Shown in pieces: positions 20,790-31,555 of a stretch of DNA of 64,000 nt; position 1 is the stretch's first letter; each line of letters begins with the position of its first letter. The stretch is from the NCBI GenBank assembly GCA_949130485.1, contig OX422183.1, forward strand, positions 4,476,136 through 4,540,135, in the 5' to 3' direction. The DNA is from Agelas oroides (Eukaryota; Porifera; Demospongiae; Agelasida; Agelasidae). The translations under genes were made by a program, and so were the position numbers. Below the pieces are notes generated by a model. The model searched no databases, was not told the origin of the DNA, and saw nothing but the letters and a program-made list of their open reading frames with translations.

Positions 20790-23700
20790 ATGGGGATTGA
20801 TCTTGCCACATGGCAGGCTCGTATTGGGCTCAACTACTACCACATGTGTCGCCCCCTCCAGACCAGGTGGAGAAGCAGTGGTGGTCAGCTGTACCAGCCT
20901 GGGGTGGCCAGCTGGGGGATGGGGGAGGTCATGAATGACACACCCCTGGTGCTCAAGGGCTGCATGACAGTTGTTGCTCTGTCACTGATACTGCAGTGTG
21001 TAGTCTGTTCCTGGTCCAAACTGAAGGGGAGAGGCAAGGCACGCTGCCACCAACAAGCAACCGTGTCTCGAGTGAGGGGGAAAGTGGATGGTGGGGGGAC
21101 CCTGCTGCTCAGAGCCATTGGGGTGGTGATACCTCTCCTGCTGGTGATAGCAGGGGATGTGGAAACAAATCCAGGACCAGAAGGTAAAATGTAGGTAGCT
21201 AAACACTACTGGCATGCAGTGCACCTTACCCTTAGTCAGTCACTTAGTGTAAGGATTAACGAGTGGCACTGCAACTGTATTTACAGGTACAGCACTGACA
21301 TTGAAAGCTGCCATTAATGCACTGCATTCAGTGTGCCCCAAGTGGTATAACATTGGAGTACAACTAGAAGTTCCAACATTTCAACTCAAGAACATTGAGA
21401 AGAAAACAAGTGACTTAATGGACCAGCTACGTGATACACTGGACTACTGGATGGACCATGACGCTTCCCCCTCCTGGAGACATCTTATTGATGCACTGAA
21501 AGCTCCCAGTGTTGGTGAGAACCGGTTAGCTGAAGAAATAGACGAGAAGTATTGTGATCCAGAGGAGCTAAGTAGCTGTGATGAGTCAGAAGCATCAGTT
21601 CAAAACAAAGGTCATCAAGGTACATATAAGCTTTAATTTTGCTATCTACACCAAAACTGTGTGAATTTACTTAGTGTGTTCTTTTCTCTGATGAAGTTCT
21701 CAGCCAAGCCAAGAAGACAAATCCAAGTGTGCCTACCTCAAAAAGCACAACAACCAGTGTGGCAAAACACAGCAGCAGTATCAGCCACTCTCCAAGTGAG
21801 GGGATTGAACCAGTGCGAAAGAAACCACATGATATTGATGCCAAACCTGATGATGCCAGTACCAGTGCGCCTCCAAGTGAGGGATCTCAGAAGCCACCAT
21901 TTGGGTGTGGGTGTGGCAAGTGCACATTCTTCAGCTTCATAGAGAGAGGCTGTCCAACACCCATCCCCTCAACAAGCTCCTTCCCCTACCTTGATCTTAG
22001 TGGACTCACCCATGATCAGCAGCAGGATCTGAAGGCAAGGCTTCGGTTTGAGTCTGAGAAGATAATGATGCAATTCCAAAAACTTGTTTCAGCAACAATC
22101 GAGTCTCTCAACAGACAAAATGTATCACGAGATAAGTTACTGTCTCATATCATGACTCTGGGAACATTGAAACCTGTGTTTGAAGAGCCACAGGTGCCAG
22201 CACTCCATTATCGCTTCAAAGAACTGAAAGCTGCAAAGACAATCTATGAATTTTTCCTGGTTCTTAATGACTACTTTTCCTTTTTCAACTACCATATGAT
22301 TGAACACATTATTGATCTTGGTACTGAGGAAGATAAAGCTGGACTACAGAGGTACAAGAAAGACTTTAATCAGTATGTGAAGCGAAGAATCTTTGAATGC
22401 CTGCCAGAATTTGGACCAATAAGTGATGCTGACCATGCTGATATCATTGTGATCATTGATTCACAGTATGACTACACAGTTGCCGAGATTAAGTGGTTCT
22501 GTCTTAAACTCAGTGAAATTCTAGATGTTCCCCAAGGCATTCTACGTCTCTGTCGAATAGATAAAGGTTGTTTTCAGCTGATGTTTCAGGTACCTTCATC
22601 TGTGCAGCAGAGGATTTTTCCACTGTCTAGAGAACAAGAGAAAGCTCTGGCAGATATGGGAGTCATCAGGCTCACATGTGGGGAGTACCAGTTCCTGGTA
22701 AAGTTGTCAATGTTTCTAATCATTGAAATGAGGCTGTTGCTGAATAATGGATGATGGAAATATTTGTTTCTGTTTCCCTACAGAAAGATGAACCATCACG
22801 AGCAGGAGTTGGTATGTGCATTCTGGGCTTCATTATGTCTTACATTCTGCCTTTCATTGTGTCAATCACACATACTATTCCATTTCACAGACAAGAAATA
22901 CCAGCATGACCCTGATGATGATTCTGGCATGGGTTCCAGCTTATTCACTGACACAAAGAGTACTACTTTTTCTGAGGTAAGCTATACACTATGATTCCAA
23001 ACGCATGTAGTGTCATATAACATATATATCCCCTTTTCCATTCTAGGACTGTCTAGACAGAAAGCTGAAAGAACTGGACTACGAGCTAAGAGTGCAGGGT
23101 CTTGTAAAAACAAAATCTTCCCAGAAGTATTGCAGTGGTTTAGAGCTTGACCTTGCAATAAGAATTGGACAATTGGAGGATGTCAGGTTTTTAGTTGAGC
23201 AGAAGCACTGTAACCCAATGCAGAGAGATCAGCATGGCATTACTGCCTTTCATATGGCAGCACATGAAGGAAAAGTACAGGTGTTTAAGTATTTTGTCAT
23301 CAAGAGTAACTGCAACCCAGCATGTCCAGCTGGTTCTCTTTGCTTAACACCCCTTCACTTAGCTAGTCAAGAGGGACATCTTGATATGGTCAAGTATCTG
23401 GTTATTGAACAGCAGATGGATCCACTGTGTGAAGATAAGAATCAAAACACTCCACTGCATACAGCTTGTGCAGGTGGCCATCAGGCAGTTGTTGAATTTC
23501 TTAATTCAGAGCTTAAACATCTTCCTATCACTAAACTCATGAGCAACCTCCAGAATAAATGGAACGACACTCCCCTTCACTGTGCGGTAGTATGTGGTCG
23601 CCTGGGCATACTCCAATACTTCATCCGTCAAAAATGTGACCCAAACATTTCGGGACAGTATGGTCGAACTCCTCTTCACTATGCTGCTGAGTTTGGTCAT

Positions 23701-26430
23701 CTGTACATAGTCAGGTATTTGACTGACAAGCAAGGCTGCAATCCATCATGTTTGGATGACAACAAGTACACTCCACTTCACTGTGCTGCCATGAAGGGAC
23801 ACATGGACATTGTGAAGTTCCTTACTGTGGAGAAACACTGTGATCCAATGTGTAGAGATTTGAAAGAGGGCACTCCTCTACATATGGCAGCACTAAATGG
23901 CCACATAAAAGTAGTTAAGTTTCTCACTCTTGAAATGCACTGTGAACCAACAAGTAGAGATGTTAATAATATCACTGCTCTACATGTAGCAGCAATGAAT
24001 GGACATTTGGACGCAATCCAGTTCTTCATCTCTGATCAGAACTGTAACCCAAACACTCCAGGAGGTCTGTATGGTAGAGCTCCTCTTCACTATGCTGCTC
24101 AGTTTGGCCACCTGCACATAGTCAAGTATTTGACTGGTGAGCAAGGCTGCAATCCATCATGTTTAGATGAACACAAGGACACTCCACTTCACTTTGCTGC
24201 CATGAAGGGGAACATGGCTGTTGCAAAGTTCCTTACTTTGGAAAAACACTGTGATCCAATGTGTAGAGATTCAGATCAGAACACTCCTCTTCACAGGGCA
24301 GCACAATATGGCCATATAGAAGTGGTGAAGTTCCTCACTTCTGAAATGCACTGTGACTTAACATGTAGAAATGCTAGCAACATGACTGCTCTACACTTAG
24401 CAGTAACAACAGGGCACTTGGAGGTAACTAGATTCTTCATCTCTAATCAAAAGTGTGATCCAAATCTTCCTGGTCAGTATGGTAGAACACCTCTTCACCT
24501 AGCTGCTGAGTTTGATCATCTCAACATAGTCATGTATTTGATAGATGAGCAAGGCTGCAATCCATCATGCCTGGCCAAACTGAAACACACTCCACTTCAT
24601 TGTGCTGCAGAAAATGGGCACTTGGACATTGTGAAATTTCTTACTGTGGAGAAACACTGTGACCCAATGTGTAGAGATCTTAATCTGAACACTCCTCTTC
24701 ACATGGCAGTACACAATGGTCACATAGAGGTAGTAACGTTCCTCATTATTGAGATGCATTGTGACCCAACAAGTAGAAATGCTGACAATCACACTGCTCT
24801 ACATCTAGCAGTACTGAATGGACATTTGGGCATAGTTCAATATTTCATATCTGATTGGAACTGTGACCCAAATATTCCAGGAGGTCAGTATGGTAGAACT
24901 CCTCTTCATTATGCTGCTGAGTGTGGCTATCTGCATATAGTCAAGTATTTGACTGATGAGCAAGGCTGCAGTCCATCATGTTTAGATGAACACAAGCTCA
25001 CTCCGCTTCACTGTGCTGCCATGGAGGGGTACATGGAAATTGTGAAGTTTCTTACTGTGGAGAAGCACTGTGACCCAATGTGTACAGATTGTTATCAGAA
25101 CACTCCTCTTCACAGAGCATCACTAGATGGTCATATACATGTAGTAAAGTTCCTCACTCACAAGATGCACTGTGACCCAACAGGTAGAAATGCTAATAAG
25201 GCCACTGCTCTACATCTAGCTGTAATGAATGGGCATTTGGACATAGTTAAATTTTTCATCTCTGATCAGAAGTGTGACCCAAACATTCCAGGTCTGTATG
25301 GTGGAACTCCTCTTCACTATGCTGCTGAGTTTAGTCATCTGCACATAGTCAAGTATTTGATTGAGAAGCAAGGATGTAGTCCATCCTATTTAGATAAACA
25401 CAAGTACACTCCACTCCACTTTGCTGCCAAGAAGGGACACATAGACATTGTGAAGTTCCTCACTCTTGAAACACACTGTGATCCAACATGCAGAAATGCT
25501 GACAGTGTCACTGCTTTACATCTAGCAGTAGTGGAAGGTCATTTGGACATACTCCAATTCTTTATCTCTGATCAGAACTGTGACTCAAACATTCCAGGAG
25601 GGCAGTATGGTGGAACTCCTCTTCATGGTGCTGCTGAGTGTGGTCATCTTAATATAGTTAAGTATTTGACTGATGAGCAAGGCTGCAATCCATCATGTTT
25701 GGATAAACACAAGTTCACTCCACTTCACTGTGCTGCCTTGAATGGGCACAGGGACATTGTAAAGTTTCTTACTGTCCTGAAACATTGCGACCCAACGTGT
25801 AGAGATTCTGAACAAAATACTCCTCTCCACAAGGCAGCCCTAAATGGTTATATAGATATTGTAAAGTTTTTTACTCATGAGATGCACTGCAATCCAACAA
25901 GTACAAATGCTAACCAAGCCACTGCTCTACATCTAGCAGTAGAGAAAGGGCATTTGGACATAGTCCAATTCCTCATCTCTGATCAGAAATGTGACCCAAA
26001 CATTCCAGGTCTGCATGGTCAAACTCCTCTACACTATGCTGCTTGGTTTGGTCATCTACACATAATCAAATATTTGACTGATGAGCAAGGCTGCAATCCA
26101 TCATGTTTGGATGAAGACAAGTACACTCCACTTATCCTTGCTGCAAGTAGGGGGCACTTGGACATTGTGAAGTTCCTTAGTATGAAGAAACACTGTGACC
26201 CAGTTTCACAAGAAATACTTCATTGTGCAATAGTAGGTGGTCACTTAGAGATAGTCAAATTTCTTATTGAGGAGCTGAAGTGTCCTCCAGACATCCCAGG
26301 ACCACAAAATATAACCCCACTTCAACTGGCTATACTTGTGAATCAGTCTGACATTGCTCAGTATCTACAAAAATACAATGCAATATACACCGCTATAGCT
26401 ATGATGAATCAGCTTGGGCTTCTGAAATAG
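20790..26430 (+). CDS. Gene B: intact 2A leader-Death domain-ankyrin repeat protein, 1741 aa
   Basis: Exons: 20790-21183, 21287-21619, 21697-22697, 22784-22811, 22891-22976 and 23047-26430. All junctions are GT-AG and phases agree (1,1,0,1,0). Residues 1-131 form the leader, with hydrophobic stretches near residues 65-75 and 110-121 and GDVETNPGP at 122-130. Residues 132-242 hold a Death domain (KWYNIGVQL, LDYWMDH, SWRHLIDALKAP). Residues 243-576 hold a Ser/Pro-rich linker, CGCGKCTFFSF and a helical region (NDYFSFFNYH, RRIFECLPEFGP). Residues 577-614 are a short acidic linker. Residues 615-1741 are about 31 ankyrin repeats of 33-35 residues, ending MNQLGLLK. After 2A skipping, a 1612-residue product starting with proline is expected. 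The role is probably adaptor or sensor signalling (inference). This is the only fully open copy. Confidence 0.92.
21153..21179 (+). other. 2A-like ribosome-skipping motif, gene B
   Basis: Encodes GDVETNPGP at residues 122-130. The predicted break lies between G129 and P130, after base 21176. A hydrophobic run (AIGVVIPLLLVIA) precedes it, and the exon ends four bases after the proline codon, as in the paralogues. Confidence 0.87.
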
Positions 26431-26585
26431 CTAGACTGTGCACATTATAAAATACCTCCTTTAACTATTTTTCTGCTTTACAGTTTTTGCTACATTTACT
26501 GTACATGCAATATATATAATAGATATACCTCACACATGAATATGATCATATAAAATTTGATTAAGTACAGAAACCAAGCTCAGAG
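26431..26585. other. 3' flank of gene B
   Basis: AT-rich, no gene. Unlike genes A, C and D it is not followed by oxygenase-related sequence. Confidence 0.4.
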
Positions 26586-26842
26586 GAATTTAGATGGGTG
26601 AAAGTAGGTGAAAGTAGTGGAAAGTGAAACGGCCAGCAGTCGCCAGGAGTGAAACCCAGGAGACCTCTGGCTTGAGCTGCCAGTGCTCTGCCACTGAGCC
26701 ACAACAGCCTGACAACCACCAACCTCCATAATCCTGTATGTAGGTGGTAATGAATGCCTCAGTCACACACCTGGCAGCCACTTGGTATGTGCTGTCAGAA
26801 CTCTGTTAGGGGTCGACCGGAATATTCTCTCCATCAGGAAGG
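26586..26842 (-). mobile_element. tRNA-derived SINE, copy 1
   Basis: Read on the minus strand it contains an A-box-like TGGCTCAGTGGCAGAGCACT (26682-26701) and a B-box-like stretch (26643-26662). Both are RNA polymerase III promoter elements of tRNA origin. A second copy lies 60 bp beyond. The two share sequence from GGAATTTAGATG to TCTCTCCATCAGGA. Confidence 0.7.
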
Positions 26843-26901
26843 AACCCATTCTGAGTGGTTTTCTAAATGCTCATAGAATCTTGCCTCACGCTGGAAATAA
26901 A

Positions 26902-27178
26902 GGAATTTAGATGTTATAAGGCGAAAATAGTGGAAAGTGAAAAGGCCGGCAGTCGCCAGGAGTTGAACCCAGAAGACCTCTGGCTTGGGCCGCCAGTGCT
27001 CTGCCACTGATCCACGACAGCCAGACAATCACCAACCCTCACAATCCTCCATATATTATGTTCTGCACAGGTGATATTGAATGCCTCAGTCGCACACCTG
27101 GCAGCCACTCAATATGTGCCGTCAGAGCTCTGTTAGGAACTCCATTAGGGGTCAACCAGAAAATTCTCTCCATCAGGA
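26902..27178 (-). mobile_element. tRNA-derived SINE, copy 2
   Basis: On the minus strand it has GATCAGTGGCAGAGCACTGG and a very good B box, GGGTTCAACTCC. It is about 80-85% similar to copy 1 by eye. The tRNA-like part does not fold into a credible functional tRNA, so it is not called as one. Confidence 0.7.
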
Positions 27179-28141
27179 TCCTTGCAACAACATTAGCTAA
27201 AGGTGTATCAAATGTTGGTAATCCTTCGATCTTAAGTGGTTGGAAGACCCACAGATTTCTGCCCTTTTTCCCCATTAGCAGGTTTTTGATCTGCTTTTTA
27301 TACTAAAACCACTGTATACGTTGCCTATAGGTAATGGGTTAGGTTAAAGTGCTTGTACAATATTCAATTGGGACTATGTTCTAAGTCAGATAGAACCCCT
27401 CCCATTGGGCTTGAGCCCACTAAATCAAATCTAGTCTCACGAAAAGTTTCAGATAAACAATTTCTTTGGCTAGCTACCAGGTTAATTGAAGCCAAGAGAA
27501 GTACTATAGCCACATACAGAGGCCTCCTAACAGCAGCCTGTGTTGGCTTGCAGTTACCAGCCATCTTAGGCTTTCCTAGAAGTGTGTAGGGGTGCAGGGA
27601 ACTTTCAGGGTTGGGTTAGGTCAACTGTCCCTGTGGCTCTTCCCAGTACTTGTTTTGATAAGAACATGTTGTGGCTGCACTGTGTTAGGATACACTATAT
27701 ACACAAGGTTTCAAAAACAACTCTTGGGAAAGTCACTTGCAGACAGAAGCTTCCATGTCCATGAGCAGAGCACCTTACAAGTTTGCAAGGGTAGGGTTAG
27801 GGTTAGGGTTAGGGTTGGGGTTGGGGTTGGGGTTAGGGTTAGGGCTAGGGCTAGGGCTAGGGCCAGGGAATGCACTACTTTTTTTTCTGGTCTTACAAAA
27901 TGTGATGAACATCTTTGTCCTTGTTGTTTCGGTAGTCTCTTATGAATATTTAATAAGATGGTGTAACCATTTCAAACCGGGTGAACTTAAGTCTATCCAT
28001 TTATGCACACATGCAGTGATTCTGCAATGCCAGTTTTGTCATGCGCTTACTAATGGCAAATGGTGCCTGCTTTCATTTGTTAGTCCCTCCTCTTGCAGAG
28101 TGCTGCTTCTTGGGTGCTTCTTGCTTAACATACATACCTGC
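27179..28141. other. Intergenic DNA with a telomere-like array
   Basis: 27789-27867 is a TTAGGG/TTGGGG/CTAGGG run of about 13 units. No gene is supported; the open frames through the array are products of its 6-bp period. Confidence 0.5.
27789..27867 (+). repeat. Interstitial telomere-like repeat (TTAGGG variants)
   Basis: Consecutive hexamers GGGTTA, GGGTTG and GGGCTA in small homogeneous blocks. TTAGGG is the usual metazoan telomere unit. The block structure (TTAGGG, then TTGGGG, then TTAGGG, then CTAGGG) suggests replication-slippage growth. Confidence 0.85.
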
Positions 28142-28236
28142 TAGCCTCGTTCCCAGGCCACTCCCAGATTTTATCTCACAGTTGTGAAAAAAACCCGAGT
28201 TAGATAAATTCTGGGAGTGGCCTGGGAACGAGGCTA
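28142..28236. mobile_element. Palindromic element of the TAGCCTCGTTCCCAGG family, 95 bp
   Basis: Inverted ends TAGCCTCGTTCCCAGGCCAC cover most of the element, with CCCAGATTTATCT-type arms. A 9-bp direct duplication, CATACCTGC, is present at 28133-28141 and 28237-28245. Confidence 0.88.
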
Positions 28237-29301
28237 CATACCTGCATGTACTACTGCTTAAATAATTGAGCGTACTTTTGAGAGAAAAGCACCCTTTGCA
28301 ATAGCTTCATTCAAGAAAGGGGGTTGGGCTTACTTTCGATGGTGGTCCTATTTTTGGAGATTGCGCTATATATATGTAGATATATGACTTTTGAAGCATT
28401 TATGACTGGGATCCAAGATTTTTGATCTGCGAAAAGTGTGCTTGATTGATCACTTGATCGTTCATTCCCTTATGAAGCTCTTGATCTCATTGGTTCAAAG
28501 GTCAAATTGTAGCTGCACATCCTTGATCTGTTGATTTTCACAGTTCAGAGGTCACCTTGATCCCAGATTGGCTCTCAAAAAGGTTTGATCCCTTGCTTCA
28601 GCAGAGACAGGTTGAGAACATCGATTGAATTAACATACATAAGCAGTATATTACGTTAGGCACTGATGGGAGGGACGTCCCCATGCCCCAAGTTTTGTAA
28701 CCAGCTGGATGAAAATCGTAGCATTGTACTCTCTTGTTGGGCTTGTGCACACGTTCACAGAAATGAATGTTGTACTGACCGTAATTAAATTAGCTGGGTT
28801 TCTTGCTTCTGTGCGACTTCAGTTGTCATAGTACATGTAGCATCTGCACAAGTGTTTGGGCTACTACAGTAACTTGGTTGGCTGCATTGGATTATCTGAC
28901 TGGAACAATACCGGTAGGTATTCCTGTAATCACACTTCCCATACATACATAGATAAGAGTTATGTAGGCTTGATTTTAAAGTGGAAGAAAGGAAAAAAAG
29001 TATTTAACTAACTCTTATGAAGAAAAGGAAAAGGCATTAAATAACTCCATCAAAGCCCAAGAATTGGGCACAATTTTACTGGACAGATTTTACTGGACAG
29101 ATTTTACTGGACATATTTTCCTAGCCATATTAGGCTGGTCACAAGACTGCCATGCCCCCCTGCAGCTGGAAAGCATGTAACAGAGGAAGAGGTGGAGGAG
29201 ATACTGGAGTCTGACAATACTACTGTCCTTACACAAGATTTGTGTGTAAGCTACTCAGACTACCTACTCTTCTATGTGTATAGCCTTATAGGCTTCCTTT
29301 C

Positions 29302-29580
29302 ACGAGATCAACTCTCATGAGATCAGTTCATGAAATCAACTTGTCACAAGATCAGTTCAAGAGATCAACTCTCATGAGATCAGTTCATGAAATCAACTTG
29401 TCACAAGATCAGTTCAAGAGATCAACTCTCATGAGATCAGTTCATGAAATCAACTTGTCACAAGATCAGTTCAAGAGATCAACTCTCATGAGATCAGTTC
29501 ATGAAATCAACTTGTCACAAGATCAGTTCAAGAGATCAACTCTCATGAGATCAGTTCATGAAATCAACTTGTCACAAGTT
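29302..29580 (+). repeat. 57-bp minisatellite, ~4.6 copies
   Basis: The unit begins GAGATCAGTTCATGAAATCA. 57 bp is divisible by three, so one frame stays open and gives a 19-residue repeat. It lies within the first detected syntaxin intron and is most likely non-coding. Degenerate relatives (ATGACAAGTTGATCTG) occur at 30240-30345. Confidence 0.88.
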
Positions 29581-29860
29581 TCCACTCATTTTATTATTGC
29601 CACACACCACGATAGGTGCAAAGGACATATACAAACAGATAAATTTATAAAAGTAGAATTAGTTATAGTTAGTTAAAACACATAAATAAAACCTCATCAT
29701 TTAGATGTACATTCAGTTTAGGAAAAAGCCTAACGTCTCGGATGAACATCTCTTATGTCTGTCTAGATACATGACTGTACTTAACTGCAACTTCAGTTAG
29801 ATCTTTTGTAATATATAATATTTGTAGTATTTGTGAAGTGCATACTACAACTGGTTGCAC

Positions 29861-30199
29861 TTAGCTTCGTTCTCAGACTCCGGCCCAGCTTTCCGTTGCT
29901 TGCAGTACAGAAAAGCAGGAAGCATGATATAATGGGAAAAGGTAAAAATTTTTAGAACAAACAGGCTACGTTTGCATGTTGTTGCACCCACTACTTGATG
30001 ATTCTCAATGTGTATATAACAGTTACCCCTCCACTAGCTAGGTAAGTTACCTTGTCTTTGCTCTTCTTGTTTCAGCCCAACCCACACACAATTAAACCAT
30101 CCTGATTTCTATCCTGATGTCACTCACATGAAAAGGCCGTCTCCTGCTTTTCAATATTACCAGCGTTGGAAGGCTGTGCAGGTGCCTGGGAACGAGGCT
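29861..30199. mobile_element. TAGCCTCGTTCCCAGG-family element inside a syntaxin intron
   Basis: Diverged ends (TAGCTTCGTTCTCAG and CCTGGGAACGAGGCT) with a 9-bp direct duplication, TGGTTGCAC, at 29852-29860 and 30200-30208. The interior has no gene. Confidence 0.75.
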
Positions 30200-31555
30200 T
30201 GGTTGCACACTTAGTTATCCAAGTTTATCTAGTGGCAAGTTCAGTGATCTCATAACAGTTGACCTCATGACAAGTTGATCTGGTTCCAAATGACTTTGTG
30301 AAAATTGATGTCAAGAGAATTGATCTCATGACACCAACTCAAATTGTAGTCGAGTGCTCAGGCTAATAGTTTGTCTGCAATATATGTAGATTGACACCTC
30401 ACTGAAGAGAGAAGCACTCAGAGAAATTGAAGCAAGACACCTGGAAATCCTTATTATGGAGCAGAACATTAGGGTAAGGTCTCAATTAACTTTCCTTTAT
30501 GCACATGACTCTACACTGTTGCACGCAACTTCTTGTATGCATGTGTGTCTTGTGACTGTCAGTTGATGGCTGTCTCTCAATCTTTGCAGGAACTTCACGA
30601 GATGTTTTATGACTTGGCAGTACTGGTGGATGAACAGGTAGCTACTGCTTTAGTTACTTTACACTAGCAGTCCCCATCTCCCGGTCACCCCAGCGCAACT
30701 GATGAAGCCTGGTATTGGCCAAAACGCATCCTGCGCAGTGGGTGACTTTACATAACATCTAGGCCTATTTATATATATAGGGAGATGTGGTTCGTTTATT
30801 GTTCATACATACATATGTGTACATATGTGTACATGTGTGACTGTGCACATACATACATGTACACACACACACACACAAGGGTGAGCTGATAGACCGCATT
30901 GAGCACAACGTTGAGAATACAGCTGAGTATATGGAGCAAGGCAGGAAGCAGATCCGCATGGCAGCCGAATACAAGAAGAAGAGAAGAGTGAGTATACCAG
31001 TAGTGTATAGTGCATGCTCGTACATGTGCAGTGACCACAGTACATAGTTCATCTATAGCCTCATTCACAAGCCTTTGTTGCAAGATTTCATGCAGTGTCA
31101 ATTACAGCCTGAGAGATGTTGTGTGTGGTGATGTCATATATTGTCAAGTAGAGAGGGTAGGTACACAAGGGGCAGCGTCCAACTGTTTTAATGGTGTTGA
31201 TCAGTCTCAAGTGTGATAAACAGTATGCTGTATTGGTGTTGCCTTGTGAATGTTCCGGCCACGAGTCCTTGTACAGATATTACAAACAGTGGCCTTGAGA
31301 TTCCTTATCGGGCACACCCTCCCCCACCCCTCCCCAAATGTGTCTACCCTACTGTCTACCTGACATTGCATGACACATGATGAGATCTCCCTGGCCTTCC
31401 CACTCCATATTTACGTACTGAAAGTGGTCAAATACTGGTGGCGGTAGAGGCCTGAGAATAAGTATAAATACCATTTCCTCTTGATTCAGTGGCATTCTCT
31501 TCACTCTGTTTTCCCTCCTCTCCAGGGTCTTTTCTGTTGCTGCGTTGTGTTATGA

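Larger units (their letters stand above)
29166..31555 (+). pseudogene. Syntaxin (Qa-SNARE) 3' exons with a stop in the membrane anchor
   Basis: Five exons with good splice sites join in frame: 29166-29245 (HVTEEEVEEILESDN), 30390-30473 (LREIEARHLEILIMEQNIR), 30590-30637 (ELHEMFYDLAVLVDEQ), 30880-30987 (GELIDRIEHNVENTAEYMEQ, then a basic KKKRR stretch) and 31526-31555 (GLFCCCVVL, stop). These are the linker, full Qa-SNARE helix with its central Q (VDEQGELI), basic juxtamembrane segment and start of the C-terminal anchor of syntaxin 1-like proteins. They drive membrane fusion with SNAP-25-type and VAMP partners. A TGA at 31553-31555 interrupts the anchor, and the same frame goes on as VYVILLILAAIIT to a TAG at 31595-31597. 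I could not find the N-terminal Habc exons between gene B and 29166. This is probably a 5'-truncated pseudogene or duplicate; alternatively it is a functional form with a short Cys-rich tail. Family call 0.95; broken status less sure. Confidence 0.85.

Noticed and set aside
23506..24792. Minus-strand open frames across the ankyrin exons
   Set aside because: They recur at the ankyrin period opposite the real frame and are shadows of it.
26681..27014. Functional tRNA genes on the minus strand
   Set aside because: The A and B boxes are good, but acceptor and anticodon stems do not pair convincingly and the units recur with extra shared flanks, as in SINEs.
27353..27589. Possible Habc exon of the syntaxin
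   Set aside because: The frame has no heptad pattern or syntaxin-like residues and no suitable splice sites in phase with the exon at 29166.
27737..27945. Gly-Leu or Arg-Val dipeptide proteins
   Set aside because: They are translations of the TTAGGG-type array.
29317..29676. Repetitive 19-residue protein
   Set aside because: The 57-bp unit is divisible by three, so openness is automatic. It lies inside a syntaxin intron without its own signals.
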